Part shown: positions 44,220-54,476 of the stretch, one piece after another
How the letters are laid out: every line of letters begins with the position of its first letter
Position numbering within the stretch: position 1 is the first letter of the stretch
Source: Thereva unica
Lineage: Eukaryota; Arthropoda; Insecta; Diptera; Therevidae
Direction: 5' to 3'
Length of the DNA stretch: 64,000 nt
Assembly: GCA_949987705.1 (NCBI GenBank)
Contig: OX465282.1
Location: forward strand, 33,816,039-33,880,038
Position numbers and translations under genes: made by a program
The notes under the pieces: model-generated
What the model saw: the letters and a program-made list of their open reading frames with translations, nothing else
Databases searched by the model: none
What the model was told of the DNA's origin: nothing

Positions 44220-46231
44220 GGGGATAATACTATTAATAATACCTAGGTGGACTTTATAAAAGAAAAAAAAAAAAAACTTCAAACCAAAAACAGTTTTTCG
44301 AGGTAGTGCTGAAAGAAAAAAATCTGTGGTGGAAGGAAATAAAATTTCGTTTTGTTTAAATTTTTTCTGATTACAGGAGTGAAAAGAAAACTATTCAGAA
44401 AGCCGAAAGACAGTGGTGATCAGAAAAGTTTAATTTGAAAGGTGTGTAGTGCCAGTTTAAGATACCGTACTTGAGTTTTTTTTCGTATCCCAAGAAAGGA
44501 AAAATAAAAGCAATAGTGATTGGTGTAAATTTTTTGTGGCATTTGTTGAGTTTTCTTGTGGCATTGGAACCGGCAAGAGTGACATTTAATTTCAAGGGCA
44601 TCGGTCAGCTGTTCAACCAGACGACTCTCAAATATAATTATCGTGGAGCATTATTAGTGGTGGTGTGAGAGCAGTGAGCGAGGCAACAAGCTGCCAAGCC
44701 GTAGAAGTTGCGGAGCTTTAAAGGTTGCGAAAGTTTTAAAGCTTGCGAGAACTCGAAAGTTGCGAAAGTTTTAAAGCTTGCGAGAACTTGAAAGTTGCGG
44801 AACTTTAAAAGCTTTAGAGACTTTGAAAGTTGCGAAGCTTGGAAAGCTGCAGGACTTTGGAAGCGCGAAACATAGTAAACCAATTTTTTTTTACAAACCA
44901 CGCCACTCAATATTTTTTTTCCTGCCACAATTATACATATTTTTCAAATAATGCACACTTACGGTTTAGTGAAGAGATGGTTGATTTTATGCGTTATCCC
45001 TCGTAGCATAGGTTGTCTCAACCTGTAAAAAATCAATGGATTTTTTCCTTTTTTTGCCACAGAAAATACACACTAATTTTTCACAGTAAGACACCGCCTT
45101 TCACGGGATTATTATTTGGATTTTCCACTTCATTGAAAAACTTTATATTAGCACTATTTCACACGCTTAGCACTATTTCACGAATCGTTTACTACACCCG
45201 AATTAAAACGTGGTACAACGTGGGTACCATAAACCGTCCGGCGTTACTTACTACGTACAACTGGCCCGTTCCGAATGAGTAGTCAATGTGCGACTATGAA
45301 TGATCATAGGGGATAAGAGAAATTGTTGTTTGCATTATCAAGAGAGGATTGGAGTTTTTTTTTTTGCAAGGAATTATAAATTTTTTTTGGGGAATAATCA
45401 TCCAATACTGCGAGGTGAGGAAGTCTCACAACACCGGACCAAATTTTTTTTTATTTTTGAAGCGATCGGCCATTACTCTACTAGAAAGAAAAAAAAACGA
45501 TTGGAAGTGATTTGTGGGTCAAGTTCATGCTTTTGATTTGCCTTTGTTTTTTTGTGCTGAGTGATCTTCGACTATACTAGCAAGGGACGAAGTTACTGTG
45601 AAGATTTAACCAACCGACACGCCTCGCTATTTAATTATATCCGAGTACATTTTCCAATAGGCAGTTAATTTTTTTTAGGATATTCGGGGCTTGGAAGTTT
45701 GGAGATCGTAGTGTGGAGGCGTGGAATTTTATTTGAATAAAACATTATTGAGAATTAATTATATGTGATCAATTGGAACTGGGGAAATCATTGAACCGAT
45801 ACGTGGATTGCTATTATTTTGTGGCGGTCCAAAGGTTATTACTGTTCTAAAAACAGCCTTGAGTAATAGGATCGTGGGAGTTGATTGAGTCAAATAAGGA
45901 ATCCAAGTTTTGTTTGGTGCGATTACAACCACTTCCAGCCCTATTGTACCATCCCTGGATGCTTTGGCCCTGATAAGATTATATTTTTTTTCTTTACTTC
46001 ATTTTGATTGGGCAGTTTTTTTTTATTGATGATGTTACTATTCCTTGGATATTAGACTGTGGTACTTTTGCCTCGATTAGGTTTGTTTTCCTTTGTTTGG
46101 TTTTTGTGGATTTTAAGTTGTTTCTTGGTCTTTATTTTTAAATTTTTTGCGGCATTTTGGGCTTTGGTGGGTTGCGACACTTACGAGGAAGTTATTAGCG
46201 GTGACGTTTCGTAAATTTTACGCACACTAAG
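44220..46231 (+). other. Long gag leader (5' UTR)
   Basis: About 2 kb without a convincing frame precede gag. Between 44697 and 44870 an imperfect repeat of about 30 bp (gaaagttgcgaaagttttaa, agcttgcgagaac) occurs about five times. The upstream ATGs and T-rich tracts are consistent with an untranslated leader holding packaging or translational control signals. That role is inferred. Confidence 0.6.
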
Positions 46232-47542
46232 ATGGAGGTCAATCGACTCAGCCAGGACGAACTGGCATATGAATTAGCAATCAGGGACTTACCAACTGGT
46301 AGGGTGGAGGAGATGAGAGTGGCCCTCCGCGCGGCCCTAAAAGTGGAGAAAGAAGGTAAACGAGTGCTAGCGGAACCCTATCCCTTTTCCTTCGAGGAAG
46401 ATTCCCAGGCTTTACTCAAGAAGTTAAGCGAGATAAGCACCTTACAGGAAGCTTTCCAAGGTGACTCGGAATCAGGAGAGTACAGGAAATTGCTGACAAA
46501 AATTGAATGGTCTTTAGCCAGGGTGGGTCGTATGCCAGCGGAGGATGAGGCACAAAGAAAGGAGAAAGCACGTATTAGGGGGGATTTGATCGTTTCCTTG
46601 GGTGCGCTATACACAAAGGCGGAAGGGGATGACCCGGACGACGACTCGTCCGAAGCGGCTGCCGAAATGTCACTTCCCGCGGCGGTAATGACTACCAGTA
46701 GGGTTCAAGCTCAAGTACACAAATGGGGAATTAAATTCACCGGGGAGCGGGGGCAGTCAGTTAGTTCATTTTTAGAACGAGTGAATGAAATGGCTGAAGC
46801 AAGGGGGATGCACCGTAGCCAGCTGTACCGTTCGGCCTTGGACTTGTTTGATGGGCGCGCGTTAATCTGGTACCGGGCAAACAAGGGTTCCTTGCACTCA
46901 TGGAACGACTTGGTGAGGGAGTTGAGGAAGGAATTTCTACCACCGGATTACGACGAGCGACTGCTAGAGGAAATTCGCAGGAGGACGCAAGGAAGGGACG
47001 AGCCAATGGGAATCTACGTGGCTACAATGAAAAATATGTTCGCGCGTTTGAACGACCCAATTTCAGAGAAGGAACAGCTTAGAATCTTGCGAAGGACTGT
47101 ACATCCCTTTTACCAGACCCAACTGGGGTTGAAGGAGATAGAGTCGATAACCGAAATGGTCGAATTAGGTCGGAAACTCGAAGCCATACGATCTTCTGCA
47201 GAGGCTTTCATCCCTCCTCCGTCAAGACGCAACCACTTTCTACTGGAGCCAGACCTAGCGTACCTCGGAGTCGAACATCAAGTGTTATCGGTAGCAGACA
47301 ACCGCGACCAACCTAATAGGGCGAGTGCGACCGGAAACGGGAGGGGGTGCTTCCGTTGCGGACGCATAGGGCATTTTGCCAGGAATTGTCGGGTACTAAG
47401 GTGCTTCGGGTGTGGTACACCAGGGACAATCCGCTCGCGTTGTAACCGATGCAATCGGAGACCAGCAGAGGAACAACGTTCCGTTCAGGGGGAGCAGCGT
47501 CAGACACAGGGATCGGGAAACGACCAGGGAGCCCGAGCCTAG
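46232..47542 (+). CDS. gag: Gypsy Gag polyprotein
   Basis: The 436-residue capsid/nucleocapsid precursor starts at ATG 46232 (MEVNRLSQDELAYELAIRDL) and ends at TAG 47540-47542. The N-terminal third is helical and charged. The retrotransposon gag core follows at about residues 165-310, with WGIKFTGERGQSVSSFLERV, ALIWYRANKGSLHSWNDLV and RELRKEFLPPDYDERLLEEI. The C-terminus carries a CCHC zinc knuckle, CFRCGRIGHFARNC, then a second degenerate Cys cluster, CFGCGTPGTIRSRC. It lies in frame 2. Pol follows in the -1 frame and overlaps by 94 nt. Gag packages the element RNA into particles in the cytoplasm. No disruption was seen. Confidence 0.9.
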   Translation: MEVNRLSQDELAYELAIRDLPTGRVEEMRVALRAALKVEKEGKRVLAEPYPFSFEEDSQALLKKLSEISTLQEAFQGDSESGEYRKLLTKIEWSLARVGRMPAEDEAQRKEKARIRGDLIVSLGALYTKAEGDDPDDDSSEAAAEMSLPAAVMTTSRVQAQVHKWGIKFTGERGQSVSSFLERVNEMAEARGMHRSQLYRSALDLFDGRALIWYRANKGSLHSWNDLVRELRKEFLPPDYDERLLEEIRRRTQGRDEPMGIYVATMKNMFARLNDPISEKEQLRILRRTVHPFYQTQLGLKEIESITEMVELGRKLEAIRSSAEAFIPPPSRRNHFLLEPDLAYLGVEHQVLSVADNRDQPNRASATGNGRGCFRCGRIGHFARNCRVLRCFGCGTPGTIRSRCNRCNRRPAEEQRSVQGEQRQTQGSGNDQGARA

Positions 47543-50500
47543 ACGGCGAGCCGGGTAGTCCGCAGAGAGCCGTAACTAGCGAAGATCCGACCAAGCCGCA
47601 GCTGCCGGACCATTCTGTTAAAAGGGAGACTATAGAGGGAGCGCAGCACGAAAAAGTGGATTATGTTTTCATCGGTAAGGAAAACGATGCGCGACCTCAC
47701 CTTTCAGTAGATATTCTTGGCGTGAAATTTTGCGCGTTACTCGACTCTGGTTCGACAACAACTGTCATCGGCAGGCCAGGCTGGGAGAAGTTAAAGGAAA
47801 TGAAGGTGGAGATCAGTAGCACACCGAGGAAGGTGGTTAATGTAGCCGATGGAGGGACAGTCGAGGTGATAGGAAAAGTAGACCTACCACTGTCAGTGGA
47901 AGGGAGAGTGAAGATCAAGGAGGTGTTGATAATTCCGGAGTTGCCGCACACGATCATTCTGGGGGTAGACTTCTGCAAGGAGATGAAAATTATAACAGAT
48001 TTCGAGGATGACAGCTGGTGGTTTAAGGACCAGGAGACAGAGGTCCGAGTTCACGCCTTGGAAAGCAAATCAAGGCTTTCGGAAAGGCAACAAGAAGAAT
48101 TAGAGCAGGTTATCGAGGAAGCAAAGCAGAAAATGGGGACGAAGCTGGGATGCACAAACGTTGTGGAACATGCGATCGAAACGGATTCGCCTCCCATCAA
48201 ACAACGCTATTACCCTATATCGCCAGCCATGCAAAAGATAGTTAATGAGCAGTTGGAAGAGATGTTGGAAGCTGGAGTGGTAGAACCTTCCAACAGCGCG
48301 TGGGCCTCGCCAGTCGTGTTGGCGAAGAAGAAGGACGGGAAATATCGTTTCTGCGTCGATTACAGGAAACTAAATAAGGTAGCGAAGAAGGACGCCTACC
48401 CCTTACCCTTCGTTTCGGCCACCAAGGACAAGTTGCGCGACGCCAAGTACTTATCGTCGCTGGACATAAGGTCGGCTTTTTGGCAAGTACCCATGCAAGA
48501 AAAGTCCAAGCAATTTACCGCCTTCACCGTTCCTGGTCGGGGACTATTCCATTTTAACAGGATGCCCTTCGGACTTACCAATTCACCCGCAACATGGCAA
48601 CGTTTGATTGACAAAGTGCTGTCCGGACCCCTGGACGACAAAGTCTTTGTTTACCTGGACGACATCATTATTGTTACGCAGTCATTCGAGGAACACAAGG
48701 AGGTGCTGAGCGAAGTATTAAAAAAAATTGGAGAAGCAGGTCTCGTTATTAACTTTGACAAATGCGAATTCTGTAGAGAGGAACTAAAATACCTGGGCTA
48801 CGTGGTGGGAGAGAATGGGCTTCAGGTCGATCCAGAGAAGGTACAGGGGATTTTAAATATCGCAACCCCGAAGTCGGTCAGGGAAGTACGGAAATTCATT
48901 GGCGCAGTGTCATGGTACCGTCGATTTGTCCCCAATTTCGCTACCTTAATTGCTCCGATTACGGCGTTGCTGAAGAAAAGAACTAAGTTCGTATGGTCGC
49001 CACAGTGTGAGGAAGCCTTTCAGAAAGCGAAAAATTGTTTAGTAAGCGCACCCATACTCACTTGCCCAAACTTCGAACTCCCTTTTGTAATCCATACCGA
49101 TGCCTCGGGTTATGGATTAGGCGCAGTGCTCACGCAACACATCGAAGGACAGGATAAGGTAATAGCATATTTAAGTAGGTCGTTGAATAAGGCAGAAAGA
49201 AATTATTCTACCACGGAACGCGAATGCCTCGCCGTACTATGGGCCATTGAGAAGCTACGACCATATATCGAGGGAACCAGTTTTACAGTTGTTACAGATC
49301 ATGCATCTTTAGTATGGCTTCATAACTTGAAGGACCCTACAGGCCGACTAGCCCGATGGGCAATTAGATTACAACAATACGATTTTGACATAGTGCATAG
49401 GAAAGGCAAGGAACACCTGTTGCCGGACCTCTTGTCGCGATCAGTTCCGGCCATAGATTCACTAGGGGATGGCTCTACAACCGACGATCCATGGTACCAG
49501 CGTATAGCAGAGAAAATAAAGAAGAATCCTGAACGGTTTCCAGACTGGAAGATCACGCACGGTAAACTCTGGAAGCACATACGACCGAAGTACACAGAGT
49601 TATCTCAGGAGGATTTTGACTGGAAAAGAGTGTTGCCGAAAGCAGAAAGAAAAGAAGCTTTGCTAGAGGCACATGATGTTCCAACCGCAGGACATGGGGG
49701 GGTAAAGAAAACTTACGCCCGGATTGCCCAACGTTTTTATTGGCCGAAAATGAAGAGCGATGTTGCTTCATATGTCAAACGTTGCATGACGTGTCAAACG
49801 ACAAAACCAGAGCGAAAGAAACCGGCAGGCCTGATGTCTACTCGCGTGGTCGGTAGTCGCCCTTGGGAATGCGTATGTATTGATTTAATCGGCCCCTTAC
49901 CAAGATCTAGCCGCGGATATAAATATATTTTAACCATTGTAGATTATTTCAGTAAATTTCCCTTGCTTTTCCCTTTACGTTCTGCCACCGGTCCACCTAT
50001 TTGCCGCATCTTAGAGGAGTCAATATTCTTAATCTTCGGCGTACCTAAGGTCCTAGTCTGCGATAACGGGCAGCAGTTTAAGTCTAAAGAATTTAAGGGA
50101 ATTTGTGCAGAATATGGGGTAACAATCAATTACACAGCATTCTACCACCCTCAAGCGAACCCGACTGAACGGATGAATCAAAATGTTAAGTCGATGTTGC
50201 GCGCCTATGTATCCGATAACCATCGGACGTGGGACACATACCTAGCAAAAATTGGCTGCGCAATTCGAACTGGAACACACGAGGGCACGAAGTTAACGCC
50301 ATACTTTATTAACTTCGGCAAGGAAATGGTGTTACATGGTCAGGCGCATGGGGCGAGTCAGGGAGAAGACAACCCCGAAGTCCGTTCGAAGGTACTGCAA
50401 GACGTGTGGAAAGACGTCAGGGCAAGGTTAAGTAAATTAGCAGAAGCAACGAAAAACACCTACAACCTTAGAAGAAGAGATCAGAGGTATTACGTTAATG

Positions 50501-50712
50501 ACTTAGTTTTACGGAAGAACTATGTTTTGTCCGATGCCGCGCAATATTTCAGTGCAAAGCTAGCCCCGAAATACGTGGGGCCATTTACCATAACAAAAGT
50601 ATTGTCTCCGTGGACTTATCAATTAAAAGATCGCACCGGTAAAGATGCTGGAGTTTGGCATGCCAAGGACTTAAAGATAGCCGAGAATTCGGATGTGTCA
50701 ACTCCAGGCTGA
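47449..50712 (+). CDS. pol: Gypsy Pol polyprotein (PR-RT-RH-IN)
   Basis: This frame is open over 1087 codons and is expressed as Gag-Pol by the -1 shift at 47515, so the first ATG is not the true start. Domains in order are as follows. Protease has LLDSGSTTTVI near residue 95 and IILGVDF. RT has KYRFCVDYRKLN, LDIRSAFWQVPM and FVYLDDIIIV (catalytic YLDD near residue 405). RNase H has HTDASGYGLGAVL, ERECLAVLWAIEKL and VVTDHASL. The integrase zinc domain (HDVPTAGHGG .. CMTC) comes next. The integrase core has CIDLIGPL, VCDNGQQFKS and NPTERMNQ, giving D, D and E. The C-terminus has KYVGPFTI. No stop or missing catalytic residue was seen. There is no env downstream. Confidence 0.92.
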   Translation: MQSETSRGTTFRSGGAASDTGIGKRPGSPSLDGEPGSPQRAVTSEDPTKPQLPDHSVKRETIEGAQHEKVDYVFIGKENDARPHLSVDILGVKFCALLDSGSTTTVIGRPGWEKLKEMKVEISSTPRKVVNVADGGTVEVIGKVDLPLSVEGRVKIKEVLIIPELPHTIILGVDFCKEMKIITDFEDDSWWFKDQETEVRVHALESKSRLSERQQEELEQVIEEAKQKMGTKLGCTNVVEHAIETDSPPIKQRYYPISPAMQKIVNEQLEEMLEAGVVEPSNSAWASPVVLAKKKDGKYRFCVDYRKLNKVAKKDAYPLPFVSATKDKLRDAKYLSSLDIRSAFWQVPMQEKSKQFTAFTVPGRGLFHFNRMPFGLTNSPATWQRLIDKVLSGPLDDKVFVYLDDIIIVTQSFEEHKEVLSEVLKKIGEAGLVINFDKCEFCREELKYLGYVVGENGLQVDPEKVQGILNIATPKSVREVRKFIGAVSWYRRFVPNFATLIAPITALLKKRTKFVWSPQCEEAFQKAKNCLVSAPILTCPNFELPFVIHTDASGYGLGAVLTQHIEGQDKVIAYLSRSLNKAERNYSTTERECLAVLWAIEKLRPYIEGTSFTVVTDHASLVWLHNLKDPTGRLARWAIRLQQYDFDIVHRKGKEHLLPDLLSRSVPAIDSLGDGSTTDDPWYQRIAEKIKKNPERFPDWKITHGKLWKHIRPKYTELSQEDFDWKRVLPKAERKEALLEAHDVPTAGHGGVKKTYARIAQRFYWPKMKSDVASYVKRCMTCQTTKPERKKPAGLMSTRVVGSRPWECVCIDLIGPLPRSSRGYKYILTIVDYFSKFPLLFPLRSATGPPICRILEESIFLIFGVPKVLVCDNGQQFKSKEFKGICAEYGVTINYTAFYHPQANPTERMNQNVKSMLRAYVSDNHRTWDTYLAKIGCAIRTGTHEGTKLTPYFINFGKEMVLHGQAHGASQGEDNPEVRSKVLQDVWKDVRARLSKLAEATKNTYNLRRRDQRYYVNDLVLRKNYVLSDAAQYFSAKLAPKYVGPFTITKVLSPWTYQLKDRTGKDAGVWHAKDLKIAENSDVSTPG
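47515..47521 (+). promoter_or_regulatory. -1 ribosomal frameshift site GGGAAAC
   Basis: The heptamer G GGA AAC sits exactly in the gag frame (tcG GGA AAC), 18 nt before the gag stop and inside the gag/pol overlap. It has the canonical X XXY YYZ form and shifts into the pol frame. GC-rich sequence with possible pairing (gagcccgagcc.. and ggcgagccggg) follows within 10-30 nt. Confidence 0.8.
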
Positions 50713-50942
50713 AGGAGAAGTTAGTTATAAATAAGCTTATAGGATTAAAGCAGTAGAGTAAGACATGGTGGTGGTAACTTGTAGTAGAATAAGACATGGT
50801 GGTGGTTAACTTGTAGTGATAAGAAATAGGATAAGGCCGGGTGATGGTAAATAGTTAGGGTTATAGAGTGAAATTGACACTTAGAGAGAGCTAACGTTCA
50901 TACCTCTTGAGATTTCTTCGAATCTATTCTTCGAAATCTCTT
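50713..50942 (+). other. Short 3' untranslated region
   Basis: This contains a direct repeat, gtaagacatggtggtggtaa near 50759 and ataagacatggtggtggtta near 50788, and no open frame. There is no room for an envelope gene. Confidence 0.6.
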
Positions 50943-50956
50943 GAAGGAAGGGGAGG
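50943..50956 (+). other. Polypurine tract
   Basis: gaaggaaggggagg lies two bases before the 3' LTR. Confidence 0.75.
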
Positions 50957-50958
50957 TA

Positions 50959-52194
50959 TGTTACGACCTAAAAATAGAGAGGCGTTAATAGTTAATATAT
51001 AATAATATGATATAGATACTTATCTATGTGTGTCGTCCCTTAAGGAACCTTACTGCTGCTGGATCTCTCTTTTCAGGTCTTTTTTTTTTTGGAAATCCAG
51101 GACCTCTTTTTTTTTGGAAATCCAGGACCTTTTTTGTTCGAAATCCGGGACCAACCACCAGAAGCGAAGCAGCCGTAGGCGATCACCAAAAAGGAAAAAA
51201 ATTAGATATAAATTAATAAATAGTCCTAGTTAAATAAAAAAAAAAAATAGTAAACAGTATTAATTAAACACATAGAACTCACCTGTGAATTGAGCCGTAC
51301 CGATTTTAATCTCGAAAATACAATCACGCATAAAATAAATATACTGAACTTCACAGCACAAGACTACATGATAATACCAGAAGGCATATTAACTACCAAG
51401 GAGTGCTCTAGGGGATAATAAACTGAAGAAATGGGTTAGCCCTGGAAAATCCGGCAAGCATATCCAGACCATACGTCTGGCTTCTTCGCCGTTCGCGAGA
51501 TTATGCTTGCACGTAGAATTTTCCCAGGAGTAGCACCCGGCCGCCAAAAATCCAAGGTCCAAGATTTATAAAAAAAAATATTATTGATAATATTTCAAAA
51601 GTTTACCGATTATAACCGACGTACCAATTCCAACCAGCATCATTGGAACGGTACGAAACAGTATGGTAAACAGCGGGAACCTTTGGAAATAGGGGCCATT
51701 TCCCTATATAAACATGGGCCCTTGTGTAGTAGTCTCTCTTGGTTTTCTTTTGAGACGGTAGAGTGTAGAAAGTGATATAGTTACAGTATAGTGCATATTA
51801 ACGGCGAAGAGAAATTTAATTATAGATAGTTCGTGTTAACGAGAAAATCCGTAAATCGAGGACCGTAGATCGAGTTTATTTGAAGGAGATTAAGATCGGG
51901 ATAAGGCACAGGTAGGAATTTATAGCCTTTATGATAAATTGAGAATATTGACTATTGAAGTTTTAAATTAAATAAAATTACAATTAACTGATTATTGGTT
52001 AGCTAAACTAAATTTGTCAAGAATTAAATATTAAATTATAAATAAAATTACAATTAACTGTCCTCCAAGTTTTTTTGTTATAATAATCGGTTCGTAGACC
52101 GTTAAAACTACGTGGCGCCCAAATAAGAAAATCATCTATCACCCACCCCAACGCTGAGCACCGCCGGGAATTACGTGAAATCTTAAACGTAATA
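50959..52194 (+). repeat. 3' LTR of the complete Gypsy element
   Basis: It is 1236 bp. It differs from the 5' LTR by an A-run of 12 rather than 17, a T-run of 11 rather than 10, an extra tacgtg before gcgccc, and one t/c change. The extra bases create a gtggcgcccaa word resembling the primer site. Confidence 0.9.
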
Positions 52195-52198
52195 ATGT

Positions 52199-52275
52199 AA
52201 AAAAAAACGTGAGATTTTACCTATATTCTTATTTTATTCACTGGAACTTTTCGCTAGCGCCCCATATATTATATA
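52199..52275 (+). repeat. Repeat A, copy 3, first part
   Basis: acctatattcttattttatt, then cactggaa..tagcgcccca matches 34765-34815. The copy continues at 53286 after the mariner-like foldback. The Gypsy element inserted at its left side. Confidence 0.65.
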
Positions 52276-53283
52276 CAGGGTGTCCCACATAAACTTACAA
52301 AGCGGCCGGCTGTGGATAGGTCTTGGATAGACGAACAAAAAATCGTATGGGTGGGGGGGGGGAAATCGTAACGGTTTAGCCGCTAGGGCGTTTTGAAGTT
52401 TTTTTGCTAAAGTTTTACATATCACCCTGTATTTTTGTAACCGTATAACCTATTTTCATGGTTATGGTACCAGTGCACGCAGAATTCCTCCACCTATCTA
52501 CAACGGTAAAAACAATGGTCCTATCTTACCAACTTTTGGAGTTATGAATCGACAAAGTCAAAATTTTGTTATTTTTTCACTAAAATTTCAACTAAAACCA
52601 CCTTTTTCTCCAAAAAATACGTGATAAACCAATATTTTTTTTAAAAAAATTGGAAAGCTTGGACAATTTCCTATGAATAATGTAATACAACTTATACGCT
52701 ACGGCCTCCAGTTTTGAAGTTATAAGCATTTTTAATGTTGAAATTGGCTGTATTTCGTCCTTCTTTAGTACTTTTCCTACTGAGCTTTATCGAAAAGTAC
52801 CAAATAAGCACCCAATTTTAACATTAAAATTGCTTACAACTTCAAAAGTAAAGGCCCTAGCGTAAAAGTTATTATACATTATTCATAGGAAATTGTCCAA
52901 ACTTTCCAATTTTGTAAAAAAAAATATTGGTTTATCAGGTATTTTTTGGAGAAAAAGGTGGTTTTAGTTGAAATTTTAGTGAAAAAATAACAAAATTTTG
53001 ACTTTGGCGATTCATAACTCCAAAAGTTGGTAAGATAGGACCATTGCTTTTACCGTTGTAGATAGGTGGAGGAATTCTGCGTGCACTGGTACCATAACCA
53101 TGAAAATAGGTTATACGGTTACAAAAATACAGGGTGATATGTAAAACTTTAGCAAAAAAACTTCAAAACGCCCTAGCGGCTAAACCGTTACGATTTCCCC
53201 CCCCCCACCCATACGATTTTTTGTTCGTCTATCCAAGACCTATCCACAGCCGGCCGCTTTGTAAGTTTATGTGGGACACCCTG
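52276..53283. mobile_element. Mariner-like foldback MITE, 1.0 kb
   Basis: The termini cagggtgtcccacataaact and complement are flanked by TA (52274-52275, 53284-53285). The two arms of about 490 bp are almost perfectly complementary, with the centre near 52780 (cttttcctactgagctttatcg). cagggtgtcccac is a common insect mariner-type end. No transposase is present. Confidence 0.85.
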
Positions 53284-53285
53284 TA

Positions 53286-53519
53286 TATATACTGGCTGGA
53301 GCAATAAAAAGTTCACGTCCAACATTATTTTTTACTTTTTAGTTCATTTTTAAATAAAAGCGTATTTTTAAGTATTTTAAACTATATTTTTAGTTTTATT
53401 ATGTCTTCCGTTATTTTATGGTGACCGATATTTAAAATGAGGTCACCCAGCTTACTGTACTGTACTCATCATACACTTTTATTTGGTATCCATACCGAGA
53501 GCGTTGTAAAAAAAAGTGA
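53286..53519 (+). repeat. Repeat A, copy 3, second part
   Basis: ggctggagcaataaaaagtt, then attatgtcttccgttatttt matches 34842-35000. It ends where the RT fragment begins. Confidence 0.65.
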
Positions 53520-54250
53520 ACCTGGGAACGAAGCCTGCTATCTTGAACTACTAGACTTTTCCAAGGCTTTTGACAATGTTGATCACTTCCTACTTCTCGA
53601 AAAGCTCCACACATAGTTTAGTTTCTCCTCGTCTGCTCTCAAGCTTATGCATAGTTTCTTGAATAACCGTTCGAAACCGGTAATGCTGCATAATCGTGCT
53701 TCAACCTCTACCATCCTCTGCTGTGGTGTTCCGCAATTTTCAATTCTTGTTCCTCTCCTATTTAGTATATTTATTAATGACCTTCCTGCAGTAGTAAGCC
53801 ACTCCAAAATCCATATGTACGCTGATGATGTATGCCTAAGGACCAATTGGTGTCAGGAGTGCGGGAATTATCCGAGGACTTACAAAATGTTCTTCTATGG
53901 GCTTCGGTTAATCGTCTATCACTCAATCCAGGCAAGTCGTAATATCTAGTTTTAGCTCACTCTGTTAACCCCAGTCTGGTTTTTCCCAGGGTCATTTTAA
54001 ATGGCAATCCTATTCAGCGTGTAGATCGTGTTAAAAATCTCGGAGTAACTCTAAACCACGACATGACCTGTTGTGACCAAATCCGTTATATAGTGAGTAA
54101 AACCTATTGCCTTCTCAGGAAACTCCGTCTGTATGGAAACTTGATGAATTGTGCCCTTCGTTTGCGCCTTGCAAAAGCGCTACTCCTGCCCTACCTAATG
54201 CATGGCTACTTATGGGGTCCATCCACGTGCCAACTAGTTGCCCAAACTGA
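53520..54250 (+). pseudogene. Jockey/R1-like reverse transcriptase fragment
   Basis: Readable blocks across frames are EACYLELLDFSKAFDNVDHF (53524 on), KLMHSFLNNRSKPVML, VPQFSILVPLLFSIFINDLP (normally PQGS; Gly is Phe here), IHMYADDVCLR with YADD near 53817, and DQIRYIVSKTYCLLRKLRLY near 54075. The N-terminal half of RT and the endonuclease are absent. Stops after 53610 and 53948 and the altered PQGS motif mean it is inactive. It is related to the minus-strand fragment at 39785-40640. Confidence 0.8.
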
Positions 54251-54463
54251 GTTGTGTAAAGAGTTGGTGTTTTGCCACAAACGCTTCAACTGAGCTGATA
54301 CTTTATATGCAATATTCCAAAATTTTTAGGGAATTTGATAGTTAAATGAAATTGTAGAAAACCCGCGATTAGGTTCTATAGTAATAAGTTTTTAAAATAT
54401 AAATTAAATTATAAAAATATAAATTATGAAAATAATTTAATATTATGTGAACTTTCATAATTT
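54251..54463. other. AT-rich flank of the RTE insertion
   Basis: AT-rich, with repeated aaattataaaaatataaatt words. It ends with the target copy aaattaaaaataa (54464-54476). Confidence 0.5.
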
Positions 54464-54476
54464 AAATTAAAAATAA

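Larger units (their letters stand above)
42965..52194 (+). mobile_element. Apparently complete Ty3/Gypsy LTR retrotransposon, 9.2 kb
   Basis: LTRs lie at 42965-44198 and 50959-52194, with target duplication atgt (42961-42964, 52195-52198). The order is primer-binding site, 2-kb leader, gag, pol and polypurine tract. There is no env. Between the LTRs I saw one substitution (acggtgaag/acggcgaag), two homopolymer length changes and a 6-bp indel. Both frames are open. It is the best candidate here for a recently active element. Confidence 0.9.

Noticed and set aside
45013..45536. Several open frames in the Gypsy leader
   Set aside because: T-rich, overlapping and without domain features. An extra ORF such as env is not expected upstream of gag.
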